Source of the DNA: CALXOJ01 sp034120015
GTDB lineage: Bacteria; Spirochaetota; Spirochaetia; JAFGXN01
Assembly (NCBI GenBank): GCA_034120015.1
Contig: JAXEIF010000005.1
Coordinates: forward strand, 62,001 to 126,000
Length of the DNA: 64,000 nucleotides
Direction of reading: 5' to 3'
In this document: piece by piece, positions 24,130-31,633 of the stretch
How the letters are laid out: every line of letters starts with the position of its first letter
How positions within the stretch are numbered: position 1 is the first letter of the stretch
Notes under the pieces: model-generated
The model's database searches: none
Seen by the model: only the letters and a program-made list of their open reading frames with translations
What the model was told of the DNA's origin: nothing
Position numbers and translations under genes: made by a program

Positions 24130-26108
24130 TGATCCTCCTTCAGCATAGCCAGAAAACGATTTTCGTCGACAACGGTCACCCCTGCCGCCACCGCTTTGTC
24201 CAACTTGCTTCCGGCATCGTGTCCGGCCAGAAGATAATCGGTTTTGGCCGATACCGACGACACAACCCGGCCTCCCCGCTTCTCGATTTCGGCTTTGGCC
24301 AAATCCCGCGGTTTAAAATGATCGAAACTGCCGGTTACGCACCATGAACGTCCCGTAAAATAAGCGTTTTCGGTAATCTTCTTTTTTTCCGACCGAAACG
24401 ACAGACCGACATTTTTCAACGCTTCAATCAGACGACGCATTTCGGGGTGATTCAAAGCCGTCATCACCGAGTCGGCAATGGACGAACCGATTCCTTTCAC
24501 CGAATCAAAAACATCCCGTTGCTGTCTTTCGGCCGCATCCAGCCATAAGTCGATAGAATCGAGTCCCGAGTCAATCAAAAGCGAAGCGGTTTTCGGCCCC
24601 AGTTCGGGTATACCCAGAGAAACCACAACCTTTTCAAACGGCTGCTTTTTGCTTTTTTCGATACCGTGTCGTATCTGGGCAATCTTCTTTTCGCCGAAAC
24701 CGTCATATTGAAGCAGCCGGTCGTAATCAAAGAGATAAATATCTTCTATAGAAGAGATAAAACCTTTGGCAATCAGAAAGTCCATCGTCTCTCCGCCCAA
24801 ATTTTCGATATTCATCTGATCCCGACCGATAAAGAATTTTAATCGTTCCCGTTTTCGCGCAGGACATTCGGAAGAAGGACAGAACTGATGAGCCCCCGCT
24901 GTCAGGACGGGAGTACCGCACTCGGGACAGCGGTCCGGCATCCTGTAAATCGGAGCTCCTTCGCATTTTTCAATTACCTGCTCGACGGCGGGAATCACAT
25001 CGCCTCGTTTGGAAACCTGAACTCTGTCTCCGATCGATAACTCCAGCATATCGATATAATCCTGATTATGCAGTGTGACATTCGAAATAACGGAACCGCC
25101 GATTTCAACCGGAGTCACACGGGCAACGGGAGTCAGCCGACCGGTACGCCCGATCTGAACATCAATCCGTTCGACAACCGTTTCTCCGGAAGGCGATTCG
25201 AATTTGTAGGCAATCGCCCATTTCGGATGATGCCCCGTGTAGCCGAGGGTTTCCCGATCCCGTAAGGACGACACCTTGAAAACAAGACCGTCAATTTCAT
25301 ACGGCAACAGGAAACGGGTTGCCGTTTCCTCCGCAATAAACGCACGTAAAGTGTCGCCTCCTGCCGTCAAAAAACGTGTATGGGGATTCAGGCGAAACCC
25401 GTACTGCTGCAACCGATCCAAAACTGCGGCATGATCCGACAGCGGTTCTTCGAAAAATCCTTCGTAAACAAAAATTTCCAGCGGAACGGCGGCCGCTTCG
25501 CGGCTTTGCTTGCGGCGGATAATTCCGGCGGTCAGATTGCGGGGATTGGCAAACGGTACCTCAAGCGTCCGGTTAATCCGTTCGAACGCCTGCTTCGGCA
25601 GATAAATCTCGCCGCGAACGGCCAAATGTCCTTCATACGGAATGCGCAAGGGGACCGATCCGATGGTTTTTACATTATCGGTCACATCGTTTCCGACAAA
25701 ACCGTTGCCCCGCGTTACCGCGTGCATCAGTCGCCCCTCTTCATAATAGAGAACAATCGAAATGCCGTCGATTTTCTGTTCGGCCGAAAAAAGACTCCCC
25801 TCCGGCAGCTTTTTCATCCACGCAGCCACCTCATCGGGAGAATAGGCCTTATCGAGACTGAGAACCGGAACGGTATGACGGATTTCGGGAAAATCGGCTT
25901 CCAAATCGGATCCGACACGCCGCGTCGGTGAATCTTCTGTTTTCAGATCGGGACAGGCGCTTTCCAACTCAACCAGGCGGTCGAACAGTCTGTCGTATTC
26001 GCGATCGCTGACGGAGGGATGTCCCAGCACGTAATATTCGTACTGATAACGCCGAAGATTCTCCGCCAGCCGCTCCGCTTCTTCCCGAAGATGCCGGTCT
26101 GCTTCCAT
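24126..26108 (-). CDS. ligA: NAD-dependent DNA ligase
   Basis: 660 aa, usual length. Seals nicks using NAD+. Domains in order: Ia ('YQYEYYVLGHPSVSDREYDRL'-type), adenylation with nucleophilic Lys in 'SAEQKIDGISI' (about 111), 'TRGNGFVGNDVTDNVKTI', 'AVRGEIYLP', 'FANPRNLTAG', OB fold ('QIGRTGRLTPVARVTPVEIGG', 'VSKRGDVIPAV'), Cys4 zinc finger ('CPECGTPV...QFCPSSECPAR'), HhH repeats, and a C-terminal BRCT ('GRSWCVTGSFDHFKPRDLA'). SD AGGA. It starts 1 bp after the SPOR gene and overlaps the next gene by 4 bp. Confidence 0.97.
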   Translation of the reverse strand: MEADRHLREEAERLAENLRRYQYEYYVLGHPSVSDREYDRLFDRLVELESACPDLKTEDSPTRRVGSDLEADFPEIRHTVPVLSLDKAYSPDEVAAWMKKLPEGSLFSAEQKIDGISIVLYYEEGRLMHAVTRGNGFVGNDVTDNVKTIGSVPLRIPYEGHLAVRGEIYLPKQAFERINRTLEVPFANPRNLTAGIIRRKQSREAAAVPLEIFVYEGFFEEPLSDHAAVLDRLQQYGFRLNPHTRFLTAGGDTLRAFIAEETATRFLLPYEIDGLVFKVSSLRDRETLGYTGHHPKWAIAYKFESPSGETVVERIDVQIGRTGRLTPVARVTPVEIGGSVISNVTLHNQDYIDMLELSIGDRVQVSKRGDVIPAVEQVIEKCEGAPIYRMPDRCPECGTPVLTAGAHQFCPSSECPARKRERLKFFIGRDQMNIENLGGETMDFLIAKGFISSIEDIYLFDYDRLLQYDGFGEKKIAQIRHGIEKSKKQPFEKVVVSLGIPELGPKTASLLIDSGLDSIDLWLDAAERQQRDVFDSVKGIGSSIADSVMTALNHPEMRRLIEALKNVGLSFRSEKKKITENAYFTGRSWCVTGSFDHFKPRDLAKAEIEKRGGRVVSSVSAKTDYLLAGHDAGSKLDKAVAAGVTVVDENRFLAMLKEDQ

Positions 26109-26109
26109 T

Positions 26110-27639
26110 TTACCGTCCTATAATCGGGAAAGCATCCGTAATCCGGAATGATTTCAAATAAAGACGAATTACGCCGATTTCGTCGGGAGTTACGGGTCCG
26201 ACCGCAACTTTATATGTCGTCTTTCCGTCGGTTTCCGTGCGAAAAACCAGTGTCGGAAAAAGCTCTTTTAATTTTGCAGCCTGACTCTCAGCAGCCGCCT
26301 CCGTCCGGAAAGCACCGGTCTGTACATACAAAGCTCCGCTGATTAACGGCGAATCGGGGCGTTCCGGTTCGACGATGAGAATCGGTTCGGGTTCCGGTTC
26401 GGGTTGCGGCTCCAATTCGGGTTGCGGCTCCAATTCGGGTTGCGGCTCCAATTCGGGTTGCGGCTCCAATTCGGGTTGCGGCTCCGATTCGGGTTGCGGC
26501 TCCGATTCGGGTTGCGGCTCCGATTCGGGTTCCTTTACATTCATTTGAACAATCCGCGGTTCGGCCACCTCATCGGGTGTATACGCTTCTTCCCGCACAA
26601 TGGGATCTTCCACCCCGGTTCCCGATACGGTTTCCGGCAAGCCTATTCGGGTCAGACGAAACAGATCATTAATCCGCTTCACCTGCGTTGTATCGTCAAT
26701 GATCCGGTAACAGTCACTTTCGATTTCGGGGTAATGCGACAGTCCGATTTCCCGTCCGTTGACACTGACTGTTACATTCCGGGGCCGCGGCATATACGAT
26801 TCCGCCGTCAGTTCGCGTTTCCAAACCGGAATTTCATCAACCGTACGCGTGTACTCGGCATCGGGAGAAGTTTCCGTACGATCGTAAATATAACCGGGAC
26901 GCTCGATTTCCACTTCGGGAAGCGGCGTTTCACGATGTGCGGCAGAATCGTTTTTCACCAGACGATCATCAATATAATTCATCTCAAAAAGAGACGGATC
27001 GGGGAGATTGTTTTTATGCCATTCGGAAGATGAAGCCGGTTCGGGGGTTTCGTGACGCTCGTTCAAAACCAGCCGCTCTTCTGAGGGTTCATGCCATTCG
27101 GGGATCGGCAGCTGTGCCGACGAATCCGGCGACGGCTTTACCGGAACGACTGTGTCGACAGTCGTCGTCAGAGACGGGACTTCCTCAACCCGTACGGAAT
27201 CGGGCACCCGGGAATCCTTTTCCTGTTCTTTCTCTTTTTCGGCGATTACCGCTTCCATCTGCTCCCGATTGATTTCCGACTCGGTATAAAAAGGGACAAA
27301 AATGTCTTCACTGCCGTTTAAAAAAGAAATATAACGGACGGAAAGAGCAGCTGTACCGTTAAAAGGAACTCCGAGATTCACAGCCAGAACACCCGAAATG
27401 ACACCCTCTTTATCGACCGCCGTATTGCGGCGAACCACGGCCGTCGATTTTTTTAAATTGCTCAAATTGGTCACCTCGACAAAGGCTCCGTCGATTAAGT
27501 CCTTGTGAGAAACAATATATCCGTTTCCGCCGTATTCTTCCGGCGTCAAAACACGGCAATTCAGTTCCACTTCGGTATTCTGTGTAAACCCGAACAATGA
27601 GGAAAAAAGAAACAGACACAAAACGATTTGTCTTTTCAT
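26110..27639 (-). CDS. Exported SPOR-domain protein with PE/PQ repeats
   Basis: 509 aa. Signal peptide (MKRQIVLCLFLFSSLFGFTQ), an N-terminal beta domain (about 22-125) resembling a 'septal-ring/RlpA-like' insert, a long acidic Pro/Glu/Ser linker with seven tandem hexapeptides (PESEPQ x3 then PELEPQ x4), and a C-terminal SPOR domain ('ALYVQTGAFRTEAAAESQAA', 'YKVAVGPVT'). SPOR domains bind denuded peptidoglycan at division sites, so a septal or periplasmic cell-wall role is likely. It heads the operon with ligA; SD AGAGGGG. The linker is encoded by a perfect 18-bp repeat array. Confidence 0.85.
   Translation of the reverse strand: MKRQIVLCLFLFSSLFGFTQNTEVELNCRVLTPEEYGGNGYIVSHKDLIDGAFVEVTNLSNLKKSTAVVRRNTAVDKEGVISGVLAVNLGVPFNGTAALSVRYISFLNGSEDIFVPFYTESEINREQMEAVIAEKEKEQEKDSRVPDSVRVEEVPSLTTTVDTVVPVKPSPDSSAQLPIPEWHEPSEERLVLNERHETPEPASSSEWHKNNLPDPSLFEMNYIDDRLVKNDSAAHRETPLPEVEIERPGYIYDRTETSPDAEYTRTVDEIPVWKRELTAESYMPRPRNVTVSVNGREIGLSHYPEIESDCYRIIDDTTQVKRINDLFRLTRIGLPETVSGTGVEDPIVREEAYTPDEVAEPRIVQMNVKEPESEPQPESEPQPESEPQPELEPQPELEPQPELEPQPELEPQPEPEPEPILIVEPERPDSPLISGALYVQTGAFRTEAAAESQAAKLKELFPTLVFRTETDGKTTYKVAVGPVTPDEIGVIRLYLKSFRITDAFPIIGR
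26404..26529. repeat. Seven tandem 18-bp repeats inside the SPOR gene
   Basis: Four copies of TTGCGGCTCCAATTCGGG (26404-26475), then three of TTGCGGCTCCGATTCGGG (26476-26529). The two types differ by one base (A/G), giving Leu or Ser in the hexapeptide PE(L/S)EPQ. The array is in frame, so copy-number change would lengthen or shorten the linker without frameshift. Confidence 0.95.
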
Positions 27640-27708
27640 AAATTCAGACCCCTCTTCTTTTTTTCGGCAGGAAGCAAAAAATGTTCAAGCAAAAAATATC
27701 CTTTTCTC

Positions 27709-27737
27709 TTGTGGAAATTACCGATTCTCTATATAAT
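27709..27737 (+). promoter_or_regulatory. Promoter of the polysaccharide gene cluster
   Basis: TTGTGG (27709-27714), 17 bp, perfect TATAAT (27732-27737), with the wzz-like ATG at 27767 and an SD (CCGGAG) between. Confidence 0.5.
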
Positions 27738-27766
27738 AATGTCATTATCTTTTCCGGAGTGTACGA

Positions 27767-29011
27767 ATGGAACAGGATACGAAAATTTCCATGTACGATG
27801 TTCTTCTGATTTTGGCAAAAGGCAAATGGATGATTATCATTCCCGCTGTTTGTGCCATGATTTTTGCATTCACTTTTGCTACAATTACCCAAAAAATCGA
27901 TCCGAGGAAATCGGCGATGCCCGACCGCTATACATCGACCTGCGAAATGGTATTTATGCAGACGAGAAATCAGAACAATCCGTTTTCGCAGGGGGGAAAC
28001 ACCAATCCGATGGCAGCATTGCTCAGCCTTTCTCCCGGACAAAATATCAATACCGTTCTTTTGGAAAGACTGCTTTTCGGAGAAACCTTTCTGCTCGAAC
28101 TGGCCGCTTCTCCCGAATTCAATTTTTACGAAATTTACGACATCCGGCACCCTCAAAAAACCAATCTTCTGAACAAACTGAAAAATTCCTTTCAATTTGA
28201 AATCGATGAAAAATCTTCGATCATGACTCTCAGTTATACCGATGTCGACCCCCAGCTGGCATGGCGCGTTCTTTCCAAAGCCGTACCGCTTCTCGAAACC
28301 CGTTATAAAACTCTCTATAAAAATCAGCTGGATGAAAAATTCTATTTCTTTAACGAGCAGATCAAAGAGGCCGAAACCAACCTGGCAAAAGCCAACCAGG
28401 AGCTGTTTGCTTTTCAAAAAGCCAACGGCATCTACAATTTCGAATCTCAGGTTCAGAATCAGTTTTCCATTTATACAGCTACAAGCAAGGAAATTCTGAA
28501 CAAGGAACTGGAATTGGAATTTCTGACCGAATACCGCCCGAAAACCGATCCGACGGTCATTCAGAAAGTAAAAGAAATTCAAAAATCAAAAGAACTTCTG
28601 AAAGAATTCGAAACCGGATCCGGCCGTTATTCGATGAATGTGATTCCGATGAATAATCTTCAGGATCTGTCGGCCCGTTATGCGGCTCTGAAACGGGAAG
28701 TCGAATTACGGCAGCAAATTTATCTGCTTTTGCGGCAACAGCAAGAAGCGGCCCGTATGGAACAGTCCGGAGAAATTTCCGCGCTTCAAATTCTGGAATA
28801 TCCTCAAGTGCCGGAGATCAAATCGGGACCTTCCCGCGGCAAATTCTGTATTTTTGTTACCGCAGCCGTCATCTTTCTTTCCGTGTTTTTTGTCTTTTTT
28901 AAAACATTTGTCGGAATGACAATGCAGAATAATGAAGACAGAGAAAAAATCGAAGCGGTGAAGAATGCTCTGAAAATAAAGGGATTCGGAAGACGACGAA
29001 GAGGTTTCTGA
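27767..29011 (+). CDS. Wzz/GumC-type polysaccharide chain-length determinant
   Basis: 414 aa. Polysaccharide co-polymerase topology: N-terminal membrane helix (about 22-42, 'WMIIIPAVCAMIFAFTFATI'), a large periplasmic part with long coiled-coil helices (about 175-330, 'QIKEAETNLAKANQELFAF'), and a C-terminal membrane helix (about 365-388). The Pro-rich segment 'PQVPEIKSGPSRGKF' just before TM2 is typical of Wzz. No cytoplasmic kinase domain follows. It would set the length of an exported glycan. First gene of wzz-capD-degT, sharing one base (ATGATG) with the next gene. Confidence 0.88.
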   Translation: MEQDTKISMYDVLLILAKGKWMIIIPAVCAMIFAFTFATITQKIDPRKSAMPDRYTSTCEMVFMQTRNQNNPFSQGGNTNPMAALLSLSPGQNINTVLLERLLFGETFLLELAASPEFNFYEIYDIRHPQKTNLLNKLKNSFQFEIDEKSSIMTLSYTDVDPQLAWRVLSKAVPLLETRYKTLYKNQLDEKFYFFNEQIKEAETNLAKANQELFAFQKANGIYNFESQVQNQFSIYTATSKEILNKELELEFLTEYRPKTDPTVIQKVKEIQKSKELLKEFETGSGRYSMNVIPMNNLQDLSARYAALKREVELRQQIYLLLRQQQEAARMEQSGEISALQILEYPQVPEIKSGPSRGKFCIFVTAAVIFLSVFFVFFKTFVGMTMQNNEDREKIEAVKNALKIKGFGRRRRGF

Positions 29012-30489
29012 TGCAGGCTCCGGAACGCAAACGGATTATTATCATCGGAGCCGGCAGTGCGGGAAAGGAAATTGCCGCCGAAACCGAACGAAAGCCGGTA
29101 CTCGGACAGACGGTTTGTTTCATCGATGACGATAGCGAAAAAATCGGAACCGACTGGAACGGAATTCCCGTTTACGGACCGATTACCCGGGCAAAGGAAA
29201 TCATTCGGGACAACAGCGCGGAAGAAGTGATTCTGGCGATTCCCTCTCTTCCGAAACAGCGCTTTCGCGAAATTTATGCCCTGATTCAGCGTTGCGGTAT
29301 TCCCGAACTGAAATTTTTGCCGACCGTTTCGCAAATCATCAGCGGCGATGCGCGTCTGATTCTGACACGAAATATTAATGTCGAAGATCTTCTCGGACGC
29401 ACACCGGTTACGATTCCTTTACAGGAAAGCCTTCGTTATCTGCACGGAAAACGTGTTCTTATTACCGGAGCCGGCGGCAGTATCGGCAGCGAACTGACAC
29501 GGCAATTACTCTACGGCGGCGCACAACGCCTTTACCTTCTCGACAACTGCGAAGAACATTTGTATAAAATTCAAAATGAATTGCAGCTTCTTCAGTCGGA
29601 CGGCATAGGCGCCGACGCCAAAGTTGTTTCGGTTGTCTGCAATTTACAGGACAGAGATCACATCGAATCGCTGCTTCAAAGGCTCCGTTGTGATATCATC
29701 TTTCACTGTGCGGCCTACAAACACGTTCCTATTATGGAAGAAAATCCGGTCGAATGCATTAAAAACAACGTTTTCGGAACGGAAAATCTGGTTGCCGCTG
29801 CCAAAAAATTTCCGGTCAAAAAATTTGTTTTGATTTCCACGGACAAGGCAGTCGATCCGTCCTGCACTTACGGTGTTTCCAAACAGCTGTGCGAAGATTT
29901 AATTTTACAGGCGAATGACAGTCATTCGGAGTTTATGGTCGTCCGATTCGGAAATGTTCTGGCTTCCAGCGGCAGTATCGTTCCCCGTTTCAAAAAACAA
30001 ATCGAAGCCGGCGGACCGGTCACTCTCACCCATCCCGATGTCAGCCGTTACTTTATGACGATTCCGGAAGCCAGCAGCCTCGTTTTGCGCGCCGGCGGCA
30101 TGGGAAAAGGAGGCGAGACTTATATTCTCGACATGGGAAATCCGATTCTGATTCGGGAACTGGCCGAACAGATGATTCTTTATAACGGATTCGAACCGTA
30201 CAAAGATATTCCCATTACCGTTACCGGCCTGCGGGAAGGTGAAAAACTGACCGAACGGCTTTATACCGAATCGGAAACCGTGACTCCGACCGGGTACCCG
30301 AAAATCGGCCGCCTGAACCGTGCCCCCGCCGATAAACCCGATCTGTCGTCTTTTTTGGAAAAACTGCGCCCGATCTGCTTTCTGAGCGATACACAAAAAG
30401 AGCATTACCGAAACCGACATCTTCTGCGGGCGCTGCTGAAAAGCTACGCACCGACACTGCAGGACTTACCTCATGAGCCGGAAATTTAA
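29011..30489 (+). CDS. CapD/FlaA1-like nucleoside-diphosphate-sugar dehydratase/epimerase without membrane helices
   Basis: 492 aa. Two Rossmann parts: an N-terminal CoA-binding-like domain ('IIIIGAGSAGKEIAAE', 'GIPVYGP', 'LGRTPV'), then the SDR domain with 'VLITGAGGSIGSELTRQLL', 'YLLDNCEEHLYKI', 'HCAAYKHVPIMEENP', 'ISTDKAVDPS' and a Tyr-Lys pair in 'YGVSK'. The usual four N-terminal helices of CapD/WbpM are missing, so it is a soluble version. The YGVSK retains Tyr where WbpM-type enzymes have Met. The likely reaction is 4,6-dehydration or C5-epimerisation of UDP-HexNAc; product not determinable. It overlaps the aminotransferase gene by 17 bp. Confidence 0.85.
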   Translation: MQAPERKRIIIIGAGSAGKEIAAETERKPVLGQTVCFIDDDSEKIGTDWNGIPVYGPITRAKEIIRDNSAEEVILAIPSLPKQRFREIYALIQRCGIPELKFLPTVSQIISGDARLILTRNINVEDLLGRTPVTIPLQESLRYLHGKRVLITGAGGSIGSELTRQLLYGGAQRLYLLDNCEEHLYKIQNELQLLQSDGIGADAKVVSVVCNLQDRDHIESLLQRLRCDIIFHCAAYKHVPIMEENPVECIKNNVFGTENLVAAAKKFPVKKFVLISTDKAVDPSCTYGVSKQLCEDLILQANDSHSEFMVVRFGNVLASSGSIVPRFKKQIEAGGPVTLTHPDVSRYFMTIPEASSLVLRAGGMGKGGETYILDMGNPILIRELAEQMILYNGFEPYKDIPITVTGLREGEKLTERLYTESETVTPTGYPKIGRLNRAPADKPDLSSFLEKLRPICFLSDTQKEHYRNRHLLRALLKSYAPTLQDLPHEPEI

Positions 30490-31633
30490 AACCGTTCCGT
30501 TTGCCAAACCGGATATTTCCCGAAAAGACCGCCGTGCTGTTGATCGCGTTCTGAAAAGCGGCTGGATTACAACCGGCAGCGTCTGTACCCGTTTTGAGGA
30601 ACGCTTTTGCCAATTTCTGGATGTGCCGTATGCTTTTGCCGTCAGCTCGGCAACAGCCGGTCTTCATCTGGCACTTCTGGCTTTGGGAATCGGAAAAGAT
30701 GATATCGTTATTGTCCCCGCCATGACTTTTGCCGCTACTGCGGAGGCCGTTCTTTACTGCGGAGCCGTTCCGGCTTTTGCCGATATTCAACCACGAACAC
30801 TGAATCTCGACCCGATCTCGATTGAAACAACCATCGAAAAATACGGATCCCGCGTAAAAGCGGTCATACCTGTCCACCACAGCGGCCGCTCCTGCGATAT
30901 GGACGCCATTCTTTCAATTTGCCGCCCGCACAATATCAAAATAATCGAAGATGCCGCCCACAGCTTTCCCGGTACATGCCGTAACCGTTATCAGGGCACC
31001 ATCGGAGACATCGGTGTTTATTCGTTTTACGCAACAAAAACAATGACCACCGGAGAAGGCGGTATGATCGTTACACACGACAAGACAGCGGCGGATTTCA
31101 TCCGCAAAGCCCGACTGCACGGTATCGATCGCGATGTGTGGAACCGGTACTCATCACCCGATGCCCCCCCTACCTACGACATCGTTTGCCGCGGATACAA
31201 GTATAATCTGACTGATGCGGCAGCCGCACTCGGTCTGTCGCAAATGGATCGGGTCTTTTCCATGAAAGCTGCCCGCCAAAAAATTGCAGCGGTCTATCAA
31301 AAAGAATTAAGCGGACTGCCCGGCATTGTTCTGCCGCCGTTCGACGAAGAATCTTCTTTTCATCTCTATGTCATTCGAATTCGGGACGGCCGCCGTGATG
31401 CGGTTTACAACGCTTTGAAAAAAGCCGGCATCTGCTGTTCCGTTCATTACCGTCCGCTTCATCTGATGACATACTTTGCTTCGGTTGCGGCCGAAACAGC
31501 AGCCGACCTGCCGGAAGCAACAAAAGCTTACAATGAAATTCTGTCTCTGCCGCTTTTCTCGGGAATGACGGAAAAAGAATTAAAATATTTAATAGCGGTT
31601 TTTAAAAGAACCGTGTATAATATATTCAAATGA
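30473..31633 (+). CDS. DegT/DnrJ/EryC1/StrS-family sugar aminotransferase
   Basis: 386 aa. PLP-dependent transamination of a keto-sugar nucleotide, logically the product of the preceding CapD-like dehydratase. Blocks: 'VLKSGWITTGSVCTRFEERF', 'AVSSATAGLHLALLALGI', 'VPAMTFAATAEAVLYCGA', 'IIEDAAHSFPGT', and the PLP lysine in 'SFYATKTMTTGEGGMIV', 'RGYKYNLTDAAAALGLSQ'. Full length for the family. Its stop overlaps the start of the XDH-like large subunit (ATGA). Confidence 0.93.
   Translation: MSRKFKTVPFAKPDISRKDRRAVDRVLKSGWITTGSVCTRFEERFCQFLDVPYAFAVSSATAGLHLALLALGIGKDDIVIVPAMTFAATAEAVLYCGAVPAFADIQPRTLNLDPISIETTIEKYGSRVKAVIPVHHSGRSCDMDAILSICRPHNIKIIEDAAHSFPGTCRNRYQGTIGDIGVYSFYATKTMTTGEGGMIVTHDKTAADFIRKARLHGIDRDVWNRYSSPDAPPTYDIVCRGYKYNLTDAAAALGLSQMDRVFSMKAARQKIAAVYQKELSGLPGIVLPPFDEESSFHLYVIRIRDGRRDAVYNALKKAGICCSVHYRPLHLMTYFASVAAETAADLPEATKAYNEILSLPLFSGMTEKELKYLIAVFKRTVYNIFK
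31616..31621 (+). promoter_or_regulatory. -10-like box just before the XDH-like operon
   Basis: Perfect TATAAT inside the end of the aminotransferase gene, 14 nt before the next ATG. No clear -35. It could let the XDH-like genes be transcribed separately from the polysaccharide genes; it may also be chance in an AT-rich stretch. Confidence 0.25.

Noticed and set aside
26404..26529. Tandem repeats as a CRISPR array
   Set aside because: Repeats are contiguous 18-bp units with no spacers and are in frame within a protein gene.
26404..27033. Long plus-strand open frame made of repeated LRLQFG units
   Set aside because: It is the complement of the in-frame SPOR repeat array and lies wholly inside a well-supported minus-strand gene.
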